A DNA stretch of 64,000 bases from positions 186,001-250,000 of the forward strand of contig CAZDVQ010000001.1 of assembly GCA_964508975.1 (NCBI GenBank), given 5' to 3'. The position numbers and the translations under genes are program-made. A model generated the notes under the pieces. It saw nothing but the letters and a program-made list of their open reading frames with translations. It made no database searches and was not told the origin of the DNA. Origin of the DNA: CAZDVQ01 sp964508975. GTDB taxonomy: Bacteria > Bacteroidota > Bacteroidia > Chitinophagales > Saprospiraceae. Below, piece by piece: positions 57,872 through 64,000 of the stretch (position 1 is the first letter of the stretch; every line of letters starts with the position of its first letter).

Positions 57872-59312
57872 GTCCAAACCTAATATCATACTCCAAGGTC
57901 GGGGTGACCAACAAATTGGCTTCGGACACTTAAGTCGGCTACTTGCAGTTGGGCAAATACTTTGCGATTTGTTCGAAGTATACTTAGTTACAGCAGATAT
58001 ACCTGAAAGCCTTTCCTTTGAATACAAAAAAAGCAGTATAACGGTTTATCATTATCCAGATACAAGTTATGAAGATCAATTGCGTATTTTAAATACAGAG
58101 CATTTAATCCATGAAGGAATTTTCATATTAGATGGTTATGAGTTTACGGAGGCTTATGTGCAAAAACTTCGGTTAGCATTCAAAGTTATTTTAATTAATG
58201 ACATTCCAGAAGAAGCCATAGATGCAGATGTGATTTTAAACCATGGAATAGGTATTGAGCGTAAAGATTTCAACGCCAGTATAAAAGCAAATTTATTCCT
58301 TGGGCCTAGGTATGCGATACTTCGTAGGCAATTTCTTGAATTTAACAGTAATATAAGTGCTTCACCAGGACAGTTATTTTTAAGTTTAGGGGGAGCATCC
58401 ACTATGGAGCAGCTAAAACCAATATTGGAGTCTTTAAATTTAAATCCTAGGATTGAAGCCTGTCATGTTGTATTACCGTTTTCGGTGATGAACGAACCAT
58501 GGTTCAAGGATTGCGTACTTCAATCTAGGTATAAAATAAAACCCTATTTTGGTCTCAGCGCTAATGAAATGATTACCCTCATGGCACAATGTAGCGTCGG
58601 CATTACCACTGCTTCCACATTGAGCTATGAATTTCACAAAATAAACCCCAAGGCTCGGCTTTATATCCTTAAAACTGTCGACAACCAAGCTCGCTTGTAT
58701 GATGGACTCCTGAACGCAAAGGTTGCCCAAAAGTATCCAATAGATCATAGATTCAACGCCGACCATACTTCAATCCAACTCCCTATAATCGACCAGCATG
58801 TATCCACAAGGATTCGTTTGATTTGTCACATACTTTTGGGGGATTTAACCCCATTTTTACAAAAAGCAGCATTGGCTGATATCTGGACGGCTTATGACTG
58901 GGCTAACCTACCTGAAGTAAGACAATCCTCCATAAACCAAGGATCAATTTCAGTTGACACACATAAATCTTGGTACGCAAAGAAAATCGAAAGCCTTCAT
59001 AGCGATTATTTCATATTTAAAGATGGACAAAACGCCATCGGCCAAGTCAGGTTAGAAAGGCTGGATGAAACTACTGTTGAAATTAGCTACCTGCTCGACC
59101 CTGCATTTCGGGGTATGGGATTAAGCACTTATATGCTAACTACTGCGATGGCTACAATTCTTAATCAAAAAGCTGTTGTATTCAGAGCATTAGTGAAGCC
59201 TGAGAATATAGCATCGATGAAAGTTTTTGAAAAATTGAAATTTACCCGACAGGCAGACGAGTGGATAAGTAATACTCAGCTTGCCGTGTTTAACCATAAA
59301 AAACTACCGTAA
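57861..59312 (+). CDS. pseG: Fused UDP-sugar hydrolase PseG and N-acetyltransferase PseH
   Basis: A 483-residue bifunctional protein. Residues about 1-350 are PseG, which removes UDP from UDP-2,4-diacetamido-2,4,6-trideoxy-L-altrose: the GRGDQQIGFGHLSRLLAVGQ opening, INDIPEEAIDADVILNHGIG, LGPRYAILRRQFLE and LFLSLGGAST segments match. Residues about 370-480 are a GNAT domain in the role of PseH, with NAIGQVRLERLDE, ISYLLDPAFRGMGLSTYML (acetyl-CoA loop) and ENIASMKVFEKLKF. In known loci these are two genes or separate orders; here one chain does acetylation and UDP removal, two successive steps. The ATG at 57861 overlaps pseF; an ATG at 57849 is also possible. AT-rich compared with pseF. Confidence 0.88.
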   Translation: MVNKSKPNIILQGRGDQQIGFGHLSRLLAVGQILCDLFEVYLVTADIPESLSFEYKKSSITVYHYPDTSYEDQLRILNTEHLIHEGIFILDGYEFTEAYVQKLRLAFKVILINDIPEEAIDADVILNHGIGIERKDFNASIKANLFLGPRYAILRRQFLEFNSNISASPGQLFLSLGGASTMEQLKPILESLNLNPRIEACHVVLPFSVMNEPWFKDCVLQSRYKIKPYFGLSANEMITLMAQCSVGITTASTLSYEFHKINPKARLYILKTVDNQARLYDGLLNAKVAQKYPIDHRFNADHTSIQLPIIDQHVSTRIRLICHILLGDLTPFLQKAALADIWTAYDWANLPEVRQSSINQGSISVDTHKSWYAKKIESLHSDYFIFKDGQNAIGQVRLERLDETTVEISYLLDPAFRGMGLSTYMLTTAMATILNQKAVVFRALVKPENIASMKVFEKLKFTRQADEWISNTQLAVFNHKKLP

Positions 59313-60352
59313 TGAAAAGTATTAAATTTGGCAATTACTGGATTGGTAAAGATCATAAACCCTTTATCATCGCCGAAATGTCGGGCAATCACAACCAATC
59401 ACTTGACAGAGCCCTTGAAATTATACGTGTAGCCGCTGCATCTGGCGCACATGCCATCAAGCTGCAAACATACACTGCGGATACCATGACCATGAAAGGG
59501 GCCTACACTATAACCGACCCGAAATCCTTGTGGAATGGGCGAGAACTTTGGGATCTGTACAATGAGGCTCATACACCTTGGGAATGGCACAAACCTATGT
59601 TTGAGCTGGCCAGGTTGCTAGGAGTCGAAATTTTTAGTACCCCTTTCGATGATACTGCTGTTGATTTTTTAGAAAGTCTAGGTGTAGCTGGATACAAAAT
59701 CGCTTCATTTGAAAATACAGATCTGCCTTTATTGAAAAAAGTTGCCCAAACTGGCAAACCTGTAATTATCTCTACTGGAGCTGCCACGCTTGCAGACGTA
59801 GATGAAGCCGTTAGAACCTTAAGAGCCAATGGTTGTGAAGAAATAGTATTGTTGAAATGCACATCTACCTACCCTGCAACGCCAGAGTTTAGCAATATTC
59901 TTACTATACCATTCTTAGAGTCCGCATTTAATTGTCTAACTGGCTTATCTGACCATACAATGGGCTTGGGCGTTCCAGTAGCAGCCGTAGCTCATGGTGC
60001 AGTAGTCATTGAAAAACACTTTACACTAAACAGGGCAGATGGAGGTGTAGACTCGGCATTTTCGATGGAACCACAGGAGTTAAAGGCGCTCGTAATTGAA
60101 ACAGAAAGAGCATGGCAGTCACTTGGAATAGTTCAACTTAACGTTCAAGAAGCCGAAAAGCCAAATTTAGCATTCAAGAGAAGTTTATATGCTGGAAGTG
60201 ATATAAAAGCTGGCGAAGCATTCTCAATTCATAATGTCAGAATAATAAGACCTGGTTTTGGCCTGGCGCCTAAGTTTTACGATATGATCTTGGGAAAGCA
60301 TGCAAGAACAGATATTAAGGCTGGAAGTCCAATTAATCTTGAAAATATTTGA
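59312..60352 (+). CDS. pseI: Pseudaminic acid synthase PseI
   Basis: A 346-residue NeuB-fold enzyme that condenses 2,4-diacetamido-2,4,6-trideoxy-L-altrose with PEP to pseudaminic acid. PFIIAEMSGNHNQSLDRAL, AIKLQTYTADTMT, IFSTPFDDTAVDFLESLG, YKIASFENTDLPLL, GLSDHTMGLGV and EKHFTLNRADGGVDSAFS fit PseI; residues about 285-346 are the antifreeze-like SAF domain. The ATG shares a base with the pseG stop (TAATG), so the two are coupled. Last gene of the pathway. Confidence 0.95.
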   Translation: MKSIKFGNYWIGKDHKPFIIAEMSGNHNQSLDRALEIIRVAAASGAHAIKLQTYTADTMTMKGAYTITDPKSLWNGRELWDLYNEAHTPWEWHKPMFELARLLGVEIFSTPFDDTAVDFLESLGVAGYKIASFENTDLPLLKKVAQTGKPVIISTGAATLADVDEAVRTLRANGCEEIVLLKCTSTYPATPEFSNILTIPFLESAFNCLTGLSDHTMGLGVPVAAVAHGAVVIEKHFTLNRADGGVDSAFSMEPQELKALVIETERAWQSLGIVQLNVQEAEKPNLAFKRSLYAGSDIKAGEAFSIHNVRIIRPGFGLAPKFYDMILGKHARTDIKAGSPINLENI

Positions 60353-60382
60353 AAATTTAACTTTTTTTAACCATCTTACTGT

Positions 60383-60390
60383 TATCTTTG
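60383..60390 (+). promoter_or_regulatory. -7 box of the M43 protease gene
   Basis: TATCTTTG, 15 nt before the ATG at 60406; the leader would be about 10 nt. It separates this gene from the pse operon. Confidence 0.6.
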
Positions 60391-60405
60391 TAAAAAAAGA
60401 AAACA

Positions 60406-63400
60406 ATGAGATACTTGCTGATTTTTGTATTTACAATCCTTTGCGCTTCATCCAAAGGGCAAGACGGTCATTTTCATAACTGCGGTTCCAGTCACATCAA
60501 CGAGGCCTTGCTCCGAGACAAGGCAATAGAAAAAAAACAACAAGAGCTTGACCAATTATGGTCAATTTACCAAAAAGATGATAAGAGATTGGCTCCTCCG
60601 CCTTATACGTTACCTGTTGTAGTCCATATAATCCATAATAATGGACCTGAAAACATATCTAATACGCTAGTGAACCAAGCCATTCAAGATTTGAATGATG
60701 CATTTAGTAATAACGGCTACTATAACCAAATGACAGGAGTGGACACACGAATACAATTTTGCCTCGCCCAGAGGGACCCTAACGGATTGATTACAAATGG
60801 TATAACGAGAACCGCTTCTGCTCTGACAACTGTCAATATGAACACGCAGGATATTGCTTTAAAAAATTTATCTCGATGGGACCCTACACAATACATCAAC
60901 ATTTGGATTGTAAACGAAATCTGCTCAAACAGTAGCTGTAGTGTTGCAGGATACGCTTATTATCCTAGCGCTCACGGACAATTAATGGATGGTATCGTTC
61001 TTGAATATGACTTCATGGGGGTTTCTCCTGCAAATAGTTCTGTATTAGCCCATGAAATGGGTCATTATCTTGGCTTGTACCACACATTCCAAGGCGGATG
61101 TGCAAACAATAACTGTGCTGTTGACGGTGATAAAGTTTGTGACACCCCTCCAGATGCTTCTACAGCAAACATTCCCTGCGGAATTGCAGTAAACTCATGT
61201 ACTACCGATGTAAACTCTGGCTTTAGCGTTGACCAGAATGACTTGATTACTAACTTTATGGATTATAGTAGCTTAACCTGCTATTCCGATTTTACTACAG
61301 GGCAAAGAGATAGAATGCATTTCTCGATTGATCAAGTCCGAACGAGCCTTCTCCAATCCCCTGCATGTCTACCACCATGTAGCAACCCTATAACTTCCAA
61401 CTTTACAACACCAAGTTCTACCATTACGGTTGGTTCTTCATTAAACTTTACAAATTTAAGTACTGGTAATACTAATTCTTGGACTTGGCTAATAAATGGT
61501 ACCCCTTTTTCTACTGGATTCAATACCAGCTACCAATTCAATACAATTGGTGCATTTGAAATCTCTCTACTGGCAAGTTCCAATGATCCTTTGTGTACTA
61601 CAGATGTTTTCAGTCTTACCATTGAAGTGAATTGTAACATCAACACTAGCTACCAGTTTCAAAGCAATTACATTGCAATAGGCCAAAATACTACTTTTAC
61701 AAATTCATCCCAAAACGCAACAAGCTCAACTTGGTTAATCAATAATAATAGCATATCAAATAATTCAAACTTACAATATACATTTAACACGCCTGGTATT
61801 TATGAAGTGTGCCTTCAATCAGCTAATGGGCTTTGTTCAGATAACTATTGTGAGTATTTCGTGGTAAATGCGTCAGGACTACCAGATACTTGTTCGTCCA
61901 CATTTGCTTATTCTTATAACCGGCCAAATGTAAATGATGTACCTAATATTATCATTCCTTACACCGATGGAAATCTATTAATCGCTGGTAAAGTTTCCGA
62001 CAGTGCATACATTATGAAAGTTACTCCGAGCGGAACACTACTATGGTATCGAACTTTTAACTTTACTTCCTACCCTGAAACAATAACCGAGCTGTTTGTT
62101 GACTCCGATGGCTTTCTGGTAGGCAGTGGAATGGGATGGGACGCAGGTAGTACTTTCCGTGGGTTTATTTTTAGATACAATCCCAATAATAACACAATGC
62201 AATGGTCTAGAGCGATGACCTTTTCGTCAGTAGCTAGCTCAATAGTTGAACCTACGCCTGGTGGACCATTTCAAGTTATTTACCGCAACTTAAATGCCTC
62301 ATCACCAGGTATTGCCAGAGACCCTGGAATTACTCAAATTAATAGAAATACAGGGCAACCAACTAACGCTTACACAAGACAGTTAAATTTAGCAAATACC
62401 CATGATGACCTCGTAGGCGCTTTCAATCATAACAGTTCTACTTATGCATTTGGAACTTACAATACGGGAAGTCAACTTAACACGACTAGACCAGCACTTT
62501 CGAAATTTGATGCAAATGGTAACTTAATTTGGTCAAGGCTCTTCTTGTATAATAACGCTTCTAATAACAGAATTTATTGCAATACTGCAAGTGTAGACGG
62601 AGATACTATTTTATTAGGCTTCTATGGAGACTACAATGGCAGTGGAAATTTCCAAACCAACGAATTTGGAGTAGGCAAAGCAGATATAAATGGGAACCTA
62701 ATTTGGGCAAAAAAATATAATGTTCAAGGTTTTAGTGGTTTAAATCCAGTTAATATTACAGCTGTGTCAGATGGCTACATTATCATGATATCTTCTTATT
62801 CAGGAAACCCAACAACTACAATATTAATGAAGTTGAATAGAAATGGGGATATAATGTGGTCCAAAAAATACCGGAACAACGACGGTGGAGTAAACAATGC
62901 TTGGTCTTCAAAACAGCTTTATACTGATGGGAATAATCTCTTTTTTGCAGTTGGTATGTATAATCAGTCTAATTTTGACTACGCAACAGTTCTTTTAAAA
63001 ACAGGGATGGACGGTGTGACCGAAATCGCTAATTGTCCGCTTATTAGTGATATAGATATCTCTCAAGCAAATTCCCCAAATTTAAGCTATTCTGTTTCTC
63101 CCACGTATTATAATACCACTATTGGATGGACTGGCGTCACCGCAACGCCTGCAAACTCATCGGTCGCATATTCCCCCTTCTGCACCACCGCCTGCGAATC
63201 CTGCAACAACGGTATCGACGACGATGGTGACGGCCTACCCGATTGCCTCGACCCCGATTGCTGCAATCACCCTAGCTGTAGCATCCCTACCATAAACCTA
63301 GGCAACAACGTAGTTAGCTGCTCCAACGCTACTACAATCAATGCAGGCGCTGGCTACACCAGCTATACTTGGAGCACCGGCGCTACCACACAAAGTATCA

Positions 63401-64000
63401 GCGTTACGCAAAATGGCTTGTATAGCGTAACCGTGGCAAACGCCTGCTTTAGCTTCGCTGATACTATTCAGGTTACTTTCCAAATTACACCTACCCTAGA
63501 ACTTGGCCCCAACATCAGCGCTTGCGAGAACCAAGCGAATGTCATCAACGCTACGCCTGGCTTTACCAACTACATCTGGGGCGATGGCACACCCGGCCCA
63601 ACCATCAGCACCTACGGTGCAGGAACGTACAGGGTCACCGCAACAGATGCCTGCGGCAATACACAAACCGATGCTATTAATGTCACTTTGCTGCCTAGGC
63701 CCGTTATCGACCTCGGCCCTGACACCGTCATCTGCGCCTCAACCAGTTACACGCTTCAAGGCCCAAGCCTGGCTCAAGGCATTTACGCCTGGACCCCCAA
63801 TACAGGGCTCTCCTGTCAAAACTGCCCCAACCCATCCGTAACGCCCAACACCAATACCACCTATTACCTCGCTTTGACTAACGCCCAAGGATGCTCATCA
63901 ATCGATTCGGTTAGGGTAAGTCTCAACATATGCTTCCTCACAACCTTAATCGATACCGCTGCATGCCAAGGATCTACTGTGAATATTAATGGTGTAAACT
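60406..64000 (+). CDS. Large secreted M43-type (cytophagalysin-like) metalloprotease, 3' end beyond the window
   Basis: At least 1198 codons, open to the right edge. Signal peptide (to about residue 19); propeptide-like region; a metzincin zinc site HEMGHYLGLYH (H216, E217, H220, H226) with Met-turn NFMDYSS (M285), typical of pappalysin/M43 proteases. Then two PKD-like domains (about 325-500), a beta-propeller-like region of repeated GNLIWSRLF/GNLIWAKKY/GDIMWSKKY motifs (about 510-900), a CNNGIDDDGDGLPDC motif (about 933-948) that may bind calcium, and Ig-like repeats (YTSYTWSTGATTQSISVTQNG). Such proteins usually end in a T9SS sorting domain, which would lie outside the window. AT-rich to about 63.1 kb, then GC-richer. 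Probably exported by T9SS. Confidence 0.85.
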   Translation, partial: MRYLLIFVFTILCASSKGQDGHFHNCGSSHINEALLRDKAIEKKQQELDQLWSIYQKDDKRLAPPPYTLPVVVHIIHNNGPENISNTLVNQAIQDLNDAFSNNGYYNQMTGVDTRIQFCLAQRDPNGLITNGITRTASALTTVNMNTQDIALKNLSRWDPTQYINIWIVNEICSNSSCSVAGYAYYPSAHGQLMDGIVLEYDFMGVSPANSSVLAHEMGHYLGLYHTFQGGCANNNCAVDGDKVCDTPPDASTANIPCGIAVNSCTTDVNSGFSVDQNDLITNFMDYSSLTCYSDFTTGQRDRMHFSIDQVRTSLLQSPACLPPCSNPITSNFTTPSSTITVGSSLNFTNLSTGNTNSWTWLINGTPFSTGFNTSYQFNTIGAFEISLLASSNDPLCTTDVFSLTIEVNCNINTSYQFQSNYIAIGQNTTFTNSSQNATSSTWLINNNSISNNSNLQYTFNTPGIYEVCLQSANGLCSDNYCEYFVVNASGLPDTCSSTFAYSYNRPNVNDVPNIIIPYTDGNLLIAGKVSDSAYIMKVTPSGTLLWYRTFNFTSYPETITELFVDSDGFLVGSGMGWDAGSTFRGFIFRYNPNNNTMQWSRAMTFSSVASSIVEPTPGGPFQVIYRNLNASSPGIARDPGITQINRNTGQPTNAYTRQLNLANTHDDLVGAFNHNSSTYAFGTYNTGSQLNTTRPALSKFDANGNLIWSRLFLYNNASNNRIYCNTASVDGDTILLGFYGDYNGSGNFQTNEFGVGKADINGNLIWAKKYNVQGFSGLNPVNITAVSDGYIIMISSYSGNPTTTILMKLNRNGDIMWSKKYRNNDGGVNNAWSSKQLYTDGNNLFFAVGMYNQSNFDYATVLLKTGMDGVTEIANCPLISDIDISQANSPNLSYSVSPTYYNTTIGWTGVTATPANSSVAYSPFCTTACESCNNGIDDDGDGLPDCLDPDCCNHPSCSIPTINLGNNVVSCSNATTINAGAGYTSYTWSTGATTQSISVTQNGLYSVTVANACFSFADTIQVTFQITPTLELGPNISACENQANVINATPGFTNYIWGDGTPGPTISTYGAGTYRVTATDACGNTQTDAINVTLLPRPVIDLGPDTVICASTSYTLQGPSLAQGIYAWTPNTGLSCQNCPNPSVTPNTNTTYYLALTNAQGCSSIDSVRVSLNICFLTTLIDTAACQGSTVNINGVN

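Overview
The window comes from a Bacteroidota genome (Saprospiria/Chitinophagia/Cytophagia-like; I would not go below phylum). Support: about twenty promoters with the Bacteroidota -7 box TAnnTTTG placed just before start codons; a PorP/SprF protein next to a TPR-PD40-OmpA protein; a T9SS type A sorting domain; a TonB-dependent receptor with a carboxypeptidase-like plug extension; menaquinone synthesis by the futalosine route (mqnB); and many SPII lipoproteins. No rRNA, phage, integrase, full-length transposase or CRISPR is visible.

Layout. 1-3.1 kb: end of a DMT transporter, a DUF1905 protein and two tandem propeller lipoproteins. 3.8-10.6 kb: a beta-helix lipoprotein, a fatty acid desaturase and a DUF1800/DUF1501 pair whose second member carries a T9SS sorting domain. 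10.8-17.7 kb: tsaD, then a leftward run (rimO, SCO1-like, DUF420, small CPMC protein, fatty acid hydroxylase, GT9) and rightward purD. 18-31 kb: porP plus OmpA-type gene, lipoproteins, PPK2, a coiled-coil protein, a small TonB-domain protein, mqnB and a TonB-dependent receptor. 31-41 kb: transglutaminase-like protein, DEAD-box helicase, amidase, thiolase divergent from a MarR regulator, a heptose-phosphate kinase homologue, and a small phosphatase with a membrane protein. 41-45 kb: a LanB-like dehydratase translationally coupled to an HlyD adaptor, then two tRNA-Glu genes. 45.6-54.5 kb: rpsF-rpsR-rplI, GT4, pirin, dusB and a GH3 enzyme. 54.9-60.4 kb: a complete CMP-pseudaminic acid locus, pseB-pseC-pseF-pseG/H(fused)-pseI, followed by a very large secreted M43-type metalloprotease that runs off the right edge.

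The most striking content lies between the genes. About 18 copies of a GC-rich, modular, palindromic repeat (called R1 here) occupy most gaps over 150 bp, roughly one per 3.5 kb. Its first hairpin has a conserved position and a mostly 3-nt loop, but the paired arms differ between copies in a compensatory way, so structure rather than sequence is kept. One copy sits in frame inside the LanB-like gene, and others lie in the leaders of the amidase gene and pseB. Further modules are nested in or beside it: R2, a triple hairpin; R3, a GAGACG hairpin; R4, a 198-bp palindrome; R5, a GGTAGCC-ended element; R6. A separate TA-flanked MITE family is present three times, each time between convergent genes and in or near their stop codons. 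One MITE copy has rewritten the thiolase C-terminus.

Genes that probably work together: pseBCF-GH-I make CMP-pseudaminic acid for surface glycosylation, while the T9SS-linked porP/OmpA pair and the T9SS-type cargo (DUF1501 protein, probably the M43 protease) serve surface export. marR probably controls the divergent thiolase gene. Base composition drops at pseF/pseG and rises again inside the protease gene, pointing to a mosaic origin of the right end.
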